This document shows positions 16,124 to 24,225 of a stretch of 35,809 nucleotides of DNA, piece by piece (positions within the stretch are counted from its first letter, which is position 1; each line of letters begins with the position of its first letter). Under the pieces are notes generated by a model. The model made no database searches and was not told the DNA's origin. It saw nothing but the letters and a program-made list of their open reading frames with translations. Source of the stretch: a virus; IMG/VR virus record IMGVR_UViG_3300023118_000019, positions 1-35,809 of that record; one strand, given 5' to 3'. The position numbers and the translations under genes were made by a program.

Positions 16124-16430
16124 GCTATCACCAGAAGACCTGAAAAAGGTCGAACGCCTGAAGGGCTCGAATCCTGACCTTAAAAAAATATCTCCAGAGA
16201 TGTACGTTTTAGCAGAGTTCGGGCACTTTTTTGGCTGGGAAGGTATCTTGGCCATTGAGACCGAAGTAATCAAGCTTGATAAAGCCGTAGAGCTTATTCA
16301 AGCCATGAGGGTGGTCGAGGGCAAGAAGCTATATGAGCAGGCTAAGGCCACGTTCTACGCCACTAAGGACTCTAAGACATTCAATAAAGGTATGGCTCAA
16401 TACGCCGATAATTCAAGGATTGAAGAATGA
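16107..16430 (+). CDS. Tail assembly chaperone, second ORF
   Basis: 107 residues starting from ATG within the end of the first chaperone ORF. FGHFFGWEGILAIETEVI and the basic helices around it are like the short helical second chaperones (gpT-like). Its end overlaps the tape-measure ATG (ATGA). Confidence 0.65.
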   Translation: MTQLPKLSPEDLKKVERLKGSNPDLKKISPEMYVLAEFGHFFGWEGILAIETEVIKLDKAVELIQAMRVVEGKKLYEQAKATFYATKDSKTFNKGMAQYADNSRIEE

Positions 16431-18715
16431 ACACCGAAGAAGTAGGTAAGATTAAATATACAGTTGAGATTGATGTCTCTGCTTTAAAGGCAGGCACTAA
16501 ATCAGCTGAACAAGCCGTCAAAGGTTCTTTCAATGCTATCGGTTCTGAGGCTGAAAAAGGTAACAAACGACTTAAGAACTCTTCTGACAATGCCGCTACA
16601 AGCCTTGTAGCCCTTGCTGGTTCAATAATTGCCCTGAGAAGTGTAGGAAACTACCTCGGGGGAGCTATTGACTCCGCAAATAAGTACCAAGCCTCATTAC
16701 TTGGTCTTAACTCCGTATCACAATACTTCCTCGGTCAGACTCGAGAATCTACTGAAGCTGCTAAGGCACTCTCAAGCGATGGTCTATTGCCACTTGCTGA
16801 CGCTGCGACCGGTCTGAAGAACCTCCTCGCTGCAGGTTATGGTCTTGAAGAAGCAACCGCATTGATGAACGCCTTCAAGGATTCAGCTGCATTCGGCCGT
16901 CAGAGCTCACTATCATTCGGTGAAGCTGTTCGAAGTGCGACTGAAGGTGTGAAGAACGGTAACTCAATACTTGTGGATAACGCCGGTGTCACCAAGAACC
17001 TATCAGTAATCCTTGCTGAGGCAGGCTATAGTGCTCAAGACCTTCAGAAAGCTTCTACTGACGTAGGTGTTCGAATGGCAATCCTTAACGGAATCATCAA
17101 GGAAACCAACTCACAAACAGGTGACGCTGCAAAGCTTACTCAAACAGCGGCAGGTGCAGACGCACGACTTGGTTATCAGACTGACCAACTCAACGTGAAG
17201 GTCGGTAATCTCGCAAACGTTCTACGTAAAGACGCAGTGAACGGCCTCACCAACTTTATATCTCAGAACCAGAACCTTATTATCTCTACCGGCTCGAGTG
17301 TCGCTGCTATGGTTACATTCGCTGCAGGTGCTTATGGAGTATCTCAATCACTCAAAGTATTGCGTACTGCGATGACATTAGTATCTAAACACCCTATTGT
17401 TGCTGTTTTAACGCTCCTTGCTGGTATTCTAGCCGGATTTGTGACATCTAGCCTACTTGAGGATGTTTCAGACGGTATGGAGGACGTTGGTGATTCAGCA
17501 GGTGCTTCAGCTGGTGGTATGGAGAATGCTTCTGAAGCTGCAAGTGATCTTGCAAAAAAACTCCAAGACCTTGATGACCAAATCTCAAAGGTTAACCGTG
17601 ACTATCGTGAGAACCTTGCTCAAATCGTTCAAGACCACGAAACATCTATCAAAGACCTTACCAAGCAGATTCAGAACGAAAATGCTAACTACAACGCCGC
17701 TATTCAGGAACGTATTACCGCCTTCCAAAAGGAGCAAGGTCTTGAGCAAGCTGAACACACCAAGAAGACTCAAGCCCTTCAAACTCAGATTGATTTCCTT
17801 CGTAAGTATAACAACGCCTCTAACCAGCAAAAGCTTTCAGAGCTCCAGTTTGCTTTGGCTCAAGAGAATGCTCAGTATGAAAAGCAATCAGGTGAGCGAC
17901 AAGCTGCATTTGACGCTACTGCTGAAGCTGAAAGATTGTCATACGAACAACGTCTTGCCGAGAACCAAACAAAGCTTGACGCTGAAACTGCAATCCTTAA
18001 TAAGCACGCTGAAGATGTTGCAGGTATTCGTGATGTCATATTACTTGATGAGATTGATAGCCTTAAGCGGAGCCGTGATGAGCAACTCAAGTCCCTTAAC
18101 CAACAGAAGATTGACGCTGTTTCAAGCAATAAGAGTGCTGGTTCTGCTGCAGGACAAGCCTTCAACGATGAGTTTAAGAAGTGGATGGATAACGTAAAGG
18201 CTGAAGCAAGTAACGCCGGTACTGACGCTGGTAAATCATTTACTACGAAACTTGGTGACGCTCTTCGCCTATCAGTTGAAAACCCAAAGAAGTTCTGGGA
18301 ACCTATGCTTAAGTCATTTGATAACGTATGGGGTCTTATCACCGGTAAGATGGAAGTTAAGAACGGCCAAGTAGTTATGAAAATGTCATCCGGAGGCGGT
18401 GGCGGATGGGCTACTGGTGGTTATACTGGAACTGGTGGCGTTAATGAAGTTGCCGGTCTCGTTCACCGTGGAGAGTACGTGCTTCCTCAATCAATGGTTG
18501 ACCAATCAACTGGCCTCCCTAAGCCTGAAGCAATATCTGCTATGGGGGGCGGTGGTGAGATGAAGGGTGGTGATACATACCAGATTACTATTCCAGTATC
18601 AGGGGTTATCGTTAATGACGCTCAGGCACGAAGGAAACTTGCTGAAGTAATTGGTCAGAGCCTTAACGAAATAATGCAACAAAAGGGTCTTAAGCCTGCA
18701 GTGGAGGGATTATAA
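16427..18715 (+). CDS. Tape measure protein
   Basis: 762 residues. A helical N-terminus, two hydrophobic stretches (near residues 60-80 and 285-345, for example PIVAVLTLLAGILAGFV), a long coiled coil at about 370-560 with many Gln, Glu and Lys residues, and the C-terminal block GGYTGTGGVNEVAGLVHRGE followed by YVLP, which is a hallmark of many tape measures. It sets tail length and helps DNA cross the membrane. It is the longest gene of the window, as expected. Confidence 0.93.
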   Translation: MNTEEVGKIKYTVEIDVSALKAGTKSAEQAVKGSFNAIGSEAEKGNKRLKNSSDNAATSLVALAGSIIALRSVGNYLGGAIDSANKYQASLLGLNSVSQYFLGQTRESTEAAKALSSDGLLPLADAATGLKNLLAAGYGLEEATALMNAFKDSAAFGRQSSLSFGEAVRSATEGVKNGNSILVDNAGVTKNLSVILAEAGYSAQDLQKASTDVGVRMAILNGIIKETNSQTGDAAKLTQTAAGADARLGYQTDQLNVKVGNLANVLRKDAVNGLTNFISQNQNLIISTGSSVAAMVTFAAGAYGVSQSLKVLRTAMTLVSKHPIVAVLTLLAGILAGFVTSSLLEDVSDGMEDVGDSAGASAGGMENASEAASDLAKKLQDLDDQISKVNRDYRENLAQIVQDHETSIKDLTKQIQNENANYNAAIQERITAFQKEQGLEQAEHTKKTQALQTQIDFLRKYNNASNQQKLSELQFALAQENAQYEKQSGERQAAFDATAEAERLSYEQRLAENQTKLDAETAILNKHAEDVAGIRDVILLDEIDSLKRSRDEQLKSLNQQKIDAVSSNKSAGSAAGQAFNDEFKKWMDNVKAEASNAGTDAGKSFTTKLGDALRLSVENPKKFWEPMLKSFDNVWGLITGKMEVKNGQVVMKMSSGGGGGWATGGYTGTGGVNEVAGLVHRGEYVLPQSMVDQSTGLPKPEAISAMGGGGEMKGGDTYQITIPVSGVIVNDAQARRKLAEVIGQSLNEIMQQKGLKPAVEGL

Positions 18716-19089
18716 TGTACGAAATCATACTGACAGACTCAACCGGAAGCGTTACGCTTCCTGCACTTGAAGTTCCCCTCGTTCTGACAACGCTTGAGGG
18801 CTCCTCTGACGTTCAAACGCTTGACTTCAACATCTACACCGACTTCATCACAACGAAGCGTCAGTTGTCTCATACGTGGTCTTACCTGAGCGAAGATGAG
18901 TTCAATGAAATAAAGGCATTCTATGATCGTCAGTTTACGGACTTCCAATACCCTCGGGTTACTGTCACTGAGCTTGGCATTACCGATATGACTGCTCGAA
19001 TGACACTCAACCCTCGAACTGTCATTGACCACTGTGGAACCGTTGCAGGAGTAACCATAACCCTAAGGGAAAGTAAGCAGAATCCATAA
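18715..19089 (+). CDS. Distal tail protein-like (small)
   Basis: 124 residues, beta-rich: ALEVPLVLTTLEGSSDVQTL, then KRQLSHTWSYLSEDEFNEI and FYDRQFTDFQYPRVTV. It follows the tape measure with a 1-nt overlap, the usual place of a distal tail (Dit) protein, though it is shorter than most. The role is inferred from place and fold pattern. Confidence 0.65.
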   Translation: MYEIILTDSTGSVTLPALEVPLVLTTLEGSSDVQTLDFNIYTDFITTKRQLSHTWSYLSEDEFNEIKAFYDRQFTDFQYPRVTVTELGITDMTARMTLNPRTVIDHCGTVAGVTITLRESKQNP

Positions 19090-20636
19090 TGCAAGTAGTA
19101 CCTAGCTTATTTAACCAATATGCACAATCCAATGTTAGGCCACACTCTTGGGGTTTAAGGATTTCATTTGAGAAGCTTTACGACCCTGATGTTACATTCT
19201 TTACCTTAAACCAATCAGTATTGGATGGCGTGGATGTATTGGCACCTTCAGACGATAACCCATTGCAGGCATGGGACTATTACTTATACCGAGATTACAC
19301 TGACCGAATCGTGCAGATGTCATGGGATAGGACGCTTGAGTTCCCGTACAGTGTCGTGAGTGCTCGAGCAGACTTCGAAGTATCTAATACAGATGATTAC
19401 TTCACTCCTAATGGTGGCTCGCCTATCGAAGATTACATACTACCTAAGCGACCAGTTCGTTTATTCAGTGGCTTCAGCAACATGCTCGTTCCTCAATTCG
19501 TTGGCCTTACTCAAGGTATGCCGAGGATTTCACAACTCCCAAAGACCGCAACATTTACGGCACTTGACTTCCTCACTCAGATTTACGACATGAAGATTCG
19601 TAACACGATTGCAATGCAGAATGTAAGCACCGATGAAGTATTGGCTAACATCTTCGAACAGTTCGGCCTAGCACCCGAGCAATATGACCTCGCAAAAGGC
19701 CGTAACGTCATTCCATTCCTATTCTTTGAACGTGAACAGATTACTGCAGGTAGCGTGATTCGTAAGCTCATGGAGGCCGAGATGGGTATGCTATGGCTAT
19801 CTGAAGCAGGTATCATTACCTTCAGGCCACGACTCGAGCAACCAAGTGAGGCTACGTACTTCTTTGATAATAACTCCATCATCAGCATGGAAGTTTCAAG
19901 CGATGACCAAATCATCAACCAAGTGAACTTCACTGCAGAACTTCGAGAGGTTCAGGAATACCAAAGCATTTACCTTAAGTCTTTGGGTGGCCAACCAAAC
20001 ATCGTGCCGGCAAACTCAACCTATGTATTCTCCGCTGACCTCCAAGACCCATGCCTTACTGTTGAAGAGCCTACGATTGGTGAGAGCTCAAGCGTATCAT
20101 GGTTCGTTCCTCGCCTTCCTGACGGTACTGAGGTGCTCACTGGAGTGTCTGTTGATAGTGTTGAGCTTAAAACGAACTCTTACGATATAACCTTCGAGAA
20201 TAACAACGCATTCTCAGTAGATATTTCAGAGCTCGAGCTTTGGGGTCAACCTGCTAAGGTCTACGATAAAATCGATCGTACAATGGAATATCCACCAAGC
20301 ATTCTAAAGTACGAGGTGAACCCGATTGATATTGACAATAACTTCATCCAGTCTGAAGACCAAGTTAAATCACTCGGCCTCACTATCCTCGATGAGTATT
20401 CTGAAACCGCTTCTATTCTTGACCTTGAGGTTAAGGGAAACCCTGCTATTCAGCTCGGTGATATTGTTGACGTAGATTACCGTCAGTTCGTTGGGCTCTA
20501 CCGAATCATCGGTATGGGCAACAACCTTTCTAACTCTAAGTTCACGCAAAACCTTAAGGTTCGTAGGTACACGCCTCGTGAGTGGTTCACGCTTAACCAG
20601 AGTGTGCTTAATGGAACAGACGTGTTGGCACCATAA
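19089..20636 (+). CDS. Tail hub / tail-associated protein with repeated end motif
   Basis: 515 residues. The middle (about 150-260: TFTALDFLTQIYDMKIRNTI, SVIRKLMEAEMGMLWLSEAG) is like baseplate hub proteins, and the C-terminal third (LEVKGNPAIQLGDIVDVDYR) is a closing beta domain. Residues 38-53 (FTLNQSVLDGVDVLAP) recur at 500-515 with three changes (FTLNQSVLNGTDVLAP), the second copy being the very C-terminus. It likely forms the tail tip ring with the Dit-like protein. Confidence 0.75.
   Translation: MQVVPSLFNQYAQSNVRPHSWGLRISFEKLYDPDVTFFTLNQSVLDGVDVLAPSDDNPLQAWDYYLYRDYTDRIVQMSWDRTLEFPYSVVSARADFEVSNTDDYFTPNGGSPIEDYILPKRPVRLFSGFSNMLVPQFVGLTQGMPRISQLPKTATFTALDFLTQIYDMKIRNTIAMQNVSTDEVLANIFEQFGLAPEQYDLAKGRNVIPFLFFEREQITAGSVIRKLMEAEMGMLWLSEAGIITFRPRLEQPSEATYFFDNNSIISMEVSSDDQIINQVNFTAELREVQEYQSIYLKSLGGQPNIVPANSTYVFSADLQDPCLTVEEPTIGESSSVSWFVPRLPDGTEVLTGVSVDSVELKTNSYDITFENNNAFSVDISELELWGQPAKVYDKIDRTMEYPPSILKYEVNPIDIDNNFIQSEDQVKSLGLTILDEYSETASILDLEVKGNPAIQLGDIVDVDYRQFVGLYRIIGMGNNLSNSKFTQNLKVRRYTPREWFTLNQSVLNGTDVLAP
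19200..19247 (+). repeat. Coding repeat, N-terminal copy (FTLNQSVLDGVDVLAP)
   Basis: Encodes the same 16-residue motif as 20586-20633. The codons differ at many third positions, so the match is at the protein level. Confidence 0.8.
20586..20633 (+). repeat. Coding repeat, C-terminal copy (FTLNQSVLNGTDVLAP)
   Basis: Partner of the repeat at 19200-19247. It ends exactly at the stop codon of the hub gene. Confidence 0.8.
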
Positions 20637-20639
20637 AGG

Positions 20640-20645
20640 TATAAT
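20640..20645 (+). promoter_or_regulatory. -10 box 6 nt before an ATG (leaderless start)
   Basis: TATAAT at 20640-20645, then AAGAAT, then ATG at 20652. A transcript starting 7 nt after the box would begin at the start codon. No clear -35 box or ribosome site is seen. Confidence 0.5.
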
Positions 20646-20651
20646 AAGAAT

Positions 20652-20924
20652 ATGATAGATCCTACTTTAGTAAACGATGTCACTACCTACCGAGGTCAAA
20701 ATACCATCTCTACTTTGAATGGTGATATTAAGCTTGAGACCGGTCGAGGGCGTTTAGCAATTTACGACCCTGCTTTTAGCAACGAACTTGTCGTGCTCGA
20801 CCGAACAGGATTCCTATTTAGCGATGGTAGCGACCGCCGTATTAAGCTCGGTTCATACGCTCTCCGTGTTGGCTTCTGGATGTCTAAGGATGGTGAAGAC
20901 GTTATTGACCTTCTCGGTGGTTAG
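20652..20924 (+). CDS. Small tail-tip protein
   Basis: 90 residues: NTISTLNGDIKLETGRGRLA, then ELVVLDRTGFLFSDGSDRR and VGFWMSKDGEDVIDLLGG. Short beta proteins of this type follow the hub gene in related siphoviruses. No ribosome site precedes the ATG; a -10 box lies 6 nt upstream, so the mRNA may be leaderless. Confidence 0.6.
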   Translation: MIDPTLVNDVTTYRGQNTISTLNGDIKLETGRGRLAIYDPAFSNELVVLDRTGFLFSDGSDRRIKLGSYALRVGFWMSKDGEDVIDLLGG

Positions 20925-20931
20925 CATTTGT

Positions 20932-20937
20932 TATAAT
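20932..20937 (+). promoter_or_regulatory. -10 promoter before the fibre-like gene
   Basis: TTTGT then TATAAT at 20932-20937. The leader carries AAAGAGG 11 nt before the ATG at 20961, so this transcript is leadered. Confidence 0.55.
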
Positions 20938-20960
20938 AAGATAAAGAGGTATATAAATTT

Positions 20961-21635
20961 ATGGCAACAGGTAAAGGTAATCTTCCAAATCCAAACATGG
21001 CTTTCACGCCATTTGATATTCTATTAGCGGCTGAACTCAATGACTTCGTTGAGAACATTGAAGCCCTTGCAACCGGTGCCGGCATTGGTGACGGTTCTGT
21101 TGGTACTTCTGACATTGCAGATGGTGCAGTAACGTTTGCTAAATCTGATGGAAAATTCGGTTGGGAAGAAATTGGTAGGACTATATTAACAGTTGCCGGA
21201 GATAGTATTACTGTCAACAGCTTGCCAAGTAGGAAGTACCTTATGATTGTTGCTAGGAGTACTGCTACGGGTGGTACTATTAACAACTACATCCGCTTTA
21301 ATAATGACACTGGTAATAACTATGCCGAGAGGTACATTGAAGACGGTGTTTCTGGAACGACTGCAAGCCAACCATTCGTACTGTTGACTGGTGCTACTAC
21401 AACTGCAGACGGTTTCATTGAAGCATATATTAGAAACGAAGCTACTAAAGAAAAACAGATTCTTTTCCAAGGTAGTAGGTTCCCTTCAGGTGCCGCTAAC
21501 TCTCCAGCCGGATTCCGAACCGGTGTTGGTAAATGGGCTAATACGGCAAATGCGATTAGTCGTATTGATATATTCAACGCAGGGCCTGGTGATTTCGCTA
21601 TTGGTTCAGAGCTAATTGTCTTTGGCCGTAACTAG
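20961..21635 (+). CDS. Tail fibre-like / receptor-binding candidate
   Basis: 224 residues. The N-terminal helix (PFDILLAAELNDFVENIEAL) is the common attachment helix of short fibres. A GDGSVGTSDIADGAVTFAKS linker follows; this pattern is usual in phage tail-fibre collars. The rest is a beta-rich, Thr/Ser/Gly-rich domain (about residues 75-224) that would contact the host. It is the last gene of the rightward virion operon. Confidence 0.68.
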   Translation: MATGKGNLPNPNMAFTPFDILLAAELNDFVENIEALATGAGIGDGSVGTSDIADGAVTFAKSDGKFGWEEIGRTILTVAGDSITVNSLPSRKYLMIVARSTATGGTINNYIRFNNDTGNNYAERYIEDGVSGTTASQPFVLLTGATTTADGFIEAYIRNEATKEKQILFQGSRFPSGAANSPAGFRTGVGKWANTANAISRIDIFNAGPGDFAIGSELIVFGRN

Positions 21636-21646
21636 AAATCACTATA

Positions 21647-21655
21647 TGATATTAT
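21647..21655 (+). promoter_or_regulatory. Extended -10 promoter (TGATATTAT) before an RNA gene
   Basis: TGA then TATTAT at 21650-21655, 12 nt after the stop of the preceding gene. A start 7 nt downstream falls at A21662, at the base of a hairpin. Confidence 0.5.
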
Positions 21656-21661
21656 TGAATT

Positions 21662-21833
21662 AGGTGCAGATTGCACTCCTTTGTCAGAGAGGACAGCCCA
21701 CCATGGTCGCTACGAGCGAAACAAAGCCCACTGACTAGGAGGTGATCTATATCTAATCGCAGGCTTATGCTTGCGTCCCTGATTTCCTTAGGGTGGAAAC
21801 GCTGTTGTCCCGAGGCGTAATTCGGGGCTTTTA
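21662..21833 (+). ncRNA. Candidate structured RNA with a perfect anti-Shine-Dalgarno match
   Basis: A 172-nt stretch without a plausible gene, between a promoter-like box and a hairpin plus T-run. Visible hairpins: GTGCA/TGCAC at 21664-21676, TGTC/GACA near 21682-21695, CGCT/AGCG near 21710-21720, and the terminator CCCGA/TCGGG at 21809-21826 followed by GCTTTT. The heptamer AGCCCAC occurs twice. AGGAGGTGATC at 21737-21747 is fully complementary to the conserved 3' end of 16S rRNA, but no useful start codon follows (only GTG ATC TAT ATC TAA). No known RNA class was recognised. Confidence 0.5.
21809..21831 (+). terminator. Intrinsic terminator of the 21662 RNA
   Basis: CCCGA (21809-21813), 8-nt loop, TCGGG (21822-21826), then GCTTTTATCTTT. 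The stem is short, so strength is moderate. The next promoter starts 12 nt later. Confidence 0.55.
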
Positions 21834-21842
21834 TCTTTGGTA

Positions 21843-21871
21843 TTGACATAAATGTTTAGCTGTAGTACAAT
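21843..21871 (+). promoter_or_regulatory. Promoter TTGACA-17-TACAAT (TAGCTGTAGTACAAT family)
   Basis: TTGACA at 21843-21848, 17-bp spacer, TACAAT at 21866-21871. The 15-mer TAGCTGTAGTACAAT covering the end of the spacer and the -10 is identical in the promoters at 28129 and 32554. The start point falls at or next to the ATG at 21879. Confidence 0.8.
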
Positions 21872-21878
21872 GAAGCTT

Positions 21879-22367
21879 ATGAAAAGGAATGTCATCATCT
21901 CAGGGATAGCGGTACTCGTTGTCTCGACTGGTATAATTGGATATATGGTATCAGCACAAGAACCCCAAGAAGAATCAATTAAGGCTAAGGCTGAAACTGT
22001 TTTAGTACCTGAAGCTCAAGAAGCTAAGGTCAATGAATCAACTCCAACCGAAGAGGTTATCACTGAAGCCCCTGTTCCAGTCAAGCAACAACCTTCAAGC
22101 CCATCTGCTCCAGCTCCATCAGTGAGCCGTGAACAAGTATCTACAGTCACTACAAGCACTGTATTAGCTAACTGGAACCCTAAAGAGACCGGCTTGATGA
22201 TTAGCACGGCAAACATTATATCTTTGATTATGAAGACCTATGACGGCTCTCCTGAAGCCTTTACTGACAAGAATGTTGAGTCTATCTCAATCACTTGTAT
22301 CAATCGTATTAAGGCCATGAATAAAGAAGAAGCAATTCAATTCGTTTACGGTGACTCTTGCCTTTAA
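21879..22367 (+). CDS. Membrane-anchored or secreted small protein
   Basis: 162 residues from ATG 21879 (MKRNVIISGIAVLVV). An upstream ATG at 21852 lies inside the promoter spacer and cannot be used from it. A basic start and a hydrophobic stretch at residues 4-23 form a signal or anchor; an acidic Pro/Glu/Ser-rich linker runs to about residue 95; the C-terminal domain (NWNPKETGLMISTANIISLI, with two Cys in ITCINRIKAM and GDSCL) would be outside the cell. The -10 box is 7 nt from the ATG, so the mRNA is probably leaderless. A role in surface exclusion or entry block is possible but not shown. Confidence 0.65.
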   Translation: MKRNVIISGIAVLVVSTGIIGYMVSAQEPQEESIKAKAETVLVPEAQEAKVNESTPTEEVITEAPVPVKQQPSSPSAPAPSVSREQVSTVTTSTVLANWNPKETGLMISTANIISLIMKTYDGSPEAFTDKNVESISITCINRIKAMNKEEAIQFVYGDSCL

Positions 22368-22780
22368 TTAAAAGGTGATAAGAACGTTATCACATCTGCT
22401 GTAACAGTTTGCCCTGTGATGACACTAATGTTGAATGGGGCAAAATTGAAGTGGGTGCAATATAACCTGATACGGGTTGGTGACACACGAATGACTGATA
22501 CTAAGCCACTCTCAACAGATGGAGTACCAGAGTAATTCATATTCATATCAATGACTCGCATGTTTCCAGGTGTCCATTGACCAGGGTAAAGGCTCGACTC
22601 CATTTGAGTTCGCATAGTTGCGTTACGTGTACCAATATCTATTTCGCTTGACCACGTTACTGAGCCACCATTGGCAGGGATCACTGCACCTGCAGGGATG
22701 ACCAAGGTGATACGACCCTTGTTATCATTCTTTAAAGAAGCATAATCGCTATTCAATATAAATTGTTTAGGCTTTGTCAT
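22364..22780 (-). CDS. Fibre-associated or structural protein (138 aa)
   Basis: 138 residues, beta-rich. It begins TKPKQFILNSDYASLKNDNK; the ILNSDY...K block is shared with the upstream neighbour (LINSDYPLDK), hinting at a common attachment domain. Strands such as GRITLVIPAGAVIPANGGSV and VSVIRVSPTRIRLYC suggest a virion surface protein. The stop overlaps the stop of the convergent gene (shared TTAA). Its start overlaps the preceding gene by 4 nt. Confidence 0.6.
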   Translation of the reverse strand: MTKPKQFILNSDYASLKNDNKGRITLVIPAGAVIPANGGSVTWSSEIDIGTRNATMRTQMESSLYPGQWTPGNMRVIDMNMNYSGTPSVESGLVSVIRVSPTRIRLYCTHFNFAPFNISVITGQTVTADVITFLSPFN

Positions 22781-23463
22781 ATTCCGACTCCAGTATCTTG
22801 GTATATTCTATAGAACCACTTACGCCCTGCAACACCGCCCGAGCTTAGGAACCTGAAGATGATTTGCGTATCAGTAACCTGCACGCTGTCGGTTCCCATG
22901 AAGCTATTATCAATTCCTTGGTACCATCTGGTGAGGAGGTTTGAGTTCAATTCTTGTTCAAACCATATATCCACTTGTGGCCGGTAGCCAAATCCGTGAT
23001 TGATAGTTTGCGTAGTACCATTCCACAATAGAACTCCCTCTTGCCAAAGCTTTGTGTAGTTGTATTCAGAACTCATAGCGAATAGATCAGCTTGTGCTGC
23101 AGTGAATGAAGCGTCCAAGTTAACGTCTGAAGGCATAAAGCCGAAGACTCGCCAATAGTAAGTAATTGTCGAGCCGGTATAATTCGTTGGAAGTAGTCTT
23201 ATGGTATTTGTAGTTGATTGAATAGTAAGTTGTGCAATAGATAGGTCAGTGAAACCTGAAGTACCTGCTTCATAGCTAATGGTGAAGTTAGGGTCTGTTG
23301 ACCACGTTCCTACAAGCAGTGGCCTGAAGGGAAGGCCGTGGGGTACATTGTATTCTCCGAACCCACCACTCGGTTCAGTGAATGATCCACTGGCCATGAA
23401 TACAACCTTGTCGAGGGGATAATCTGAATTGATTAAGGTCTTATTCGCATTATCAGGAGTCAT
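22777..23463 (-). CDS. Virion surface / fibre-like protein (228 aa)
   Basis: 228 residues, Gly/Thr/Ser/Tyr-rich and beta-rich. KTLINSDYPLDKVVFMASGS then NVPHGLPFRPLLVGTWS, and later VLLWNGTTQTINHGFGYRPQ, a second copy of the HG(L/F)..RP pattern, suggest two like domains. Many phage surface proteins have this NSDYPLDK start. The ATG is 6 nt after a TATAAT box, giving leaderless geometry with AGGAGT in between. Confidence 0.62.
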   Translation of the reverse strand: MTPDNANKTLINSDYPLDKVVFMASGSFTEPSGGFGEYNVPHGLPFRPLLVGTWSTDPNFTISYEAGTSGFTDLSIAQLTIQSTTNTIRLLPTNYTGSTITYYWRVFGFMPSDVNLDASFTAAQADLFAMSSEYNYTKLWQEGVLLWNGTTQTINHGFGYRPQVDIWFEQELNSNLLTRWYQGIDNSFMGTDSVQVTDTQIIFRFLSSGGVAGRKWFYRIYQDTGVGI

Positions 23464-23469
23464 ACTCCT

Positions 23470-23475
23470 ATTATA
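23470..23475 (-). promoter_or_regulatory. -10 box 6 nt before an ATG (leaderless start)
   Basis: On the minus strand TATAAT occupies 23475-23470, then AGGAGT, then ATG at 23463. The AGGAGT touches the ATG, too close to act as a normal ribosome site. Confidence 0.5.
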
Positions 23476-23477
23476 CG

Positions 23478-24206
23478 TTATCCGCCGTGTCGGTCTTCAG
23501 GTGAGAAGTGGAAGCTCTTTCTCACTTTTAATCCTTTTTCCTGAAGGAGTTCAGAATAACTTTTGCCTTTGGTAAGATTTGATAGTCTTTTGTCTTCGCT
23601 CTCACAATGAGGGGAACAGTATCGATCGTCACATGGCTTACCACAGAAACCACAAATAAATGGTTTCTTTTTCTTTGTACCAACGAACTCCATAAGTGGC
23701 CTGTTGCTTTCAGGTGGCGTGTCTGCAGGAAGAGCCTGAACAGGTCTTGAGGTGTCTTCTAAACGCTTTTTAATGCCTTCAGCTTGGCGTTCCTTAATCT
23801 TCTTCTGATAATCGTTTACGTACTGCTTCCGGCACGATTCCTTAGTACAAATCTTCCTACGCTTGTGAGTACCTTCAATGCTATCACCGCATATAATACA
23901 GAGTCGAGATTTTTTTGGTATTGGCAACGGATCAGCTTCATTTATCTTAATGGCTTCTTGAACTTTAGGTGAGTTAGATAAGACATCTTCTTGAGTTATG
24001 GTAATAATATCTTTTTCTCCTACGATAATATCAGTCTTTTCAACAATACCACCAACAGCGAACTTTGGCTTATCATCGGTCTCTAAGAAGCTCTCTAAGC
24101 GATTCATTACACCTGAACGCTCTTCTGCTCGGGCACTATCAATCAAGTCACGTAGGTCGTGTTTAAACTTGTCTAAGAGATGGTCTAATCGAGCATTGAT
24201 ATTCAT
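23478..24206 (-). CDS. Double zinc-finger protein, possible regulator
   Basis: 242 residues. The N-terminus is a charged helix (NARLDHLLDKFKHDLRDLID). Two metal sites are clear: CIICGDSIEGTHKRRKIC followed by TKESC at about 120-142, and FICGFCGKPCDDRYC followed by SPHC at about 187-207. The second looks like a recycled-ribosome-type zinc knuckle. The C-terminus is basic. It has its own promoter, right after the terminator of the lysis operon, so it is made as a separate unit. A nucleic-acid binding or regulatory role is inferred; no family was assigned. Confidence 0.65.
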   Translation of the reverse strand: MNINARLDHLLDKFKHDLRDLIDSARAEERSGVMNRLESFLETDDKPKFAVGGIVEKTDIIVGEKDIITITQEDVLSNSPKVQEAIKINEADPLPIPKKSRLCIICGDSIEGTHKRRKICTKESCRKQYVNDYQKKIKERQAEGIKKRLEDTSRPVQALPADTPPESNRPLMEFVGTKKKKPFICGFCGKPCDDRYCSPHCESEDKRLSNLTKGKSYSELLQEKGLKVRKSFHFSPEDRHGG

Positions 24207-24212
24207 AAATAG

Positions 24213-24221
24213 ATAATAGCA
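24213..24221 (-). promoter_or_regulatory. Extended -10 box 6 nt before an ATG
   Basis: On the minus strand TGC then TATTAT (24218-24213), then CTATTT, then ATG at 24206. No ribosome site fits between. This is the clearest leaderless case on the minus strand. Confidence 0.6.
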
Positions 24222-24225
24222 TAAG

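Noticed and set aside
15725-16430. Programmed -1 frameshift between the two tail chaperone ORFs
   Set aside because: The second ORF is in the +1 frame relative to the first, has its own ATG, and no slippery heptamer was found near the overlap.
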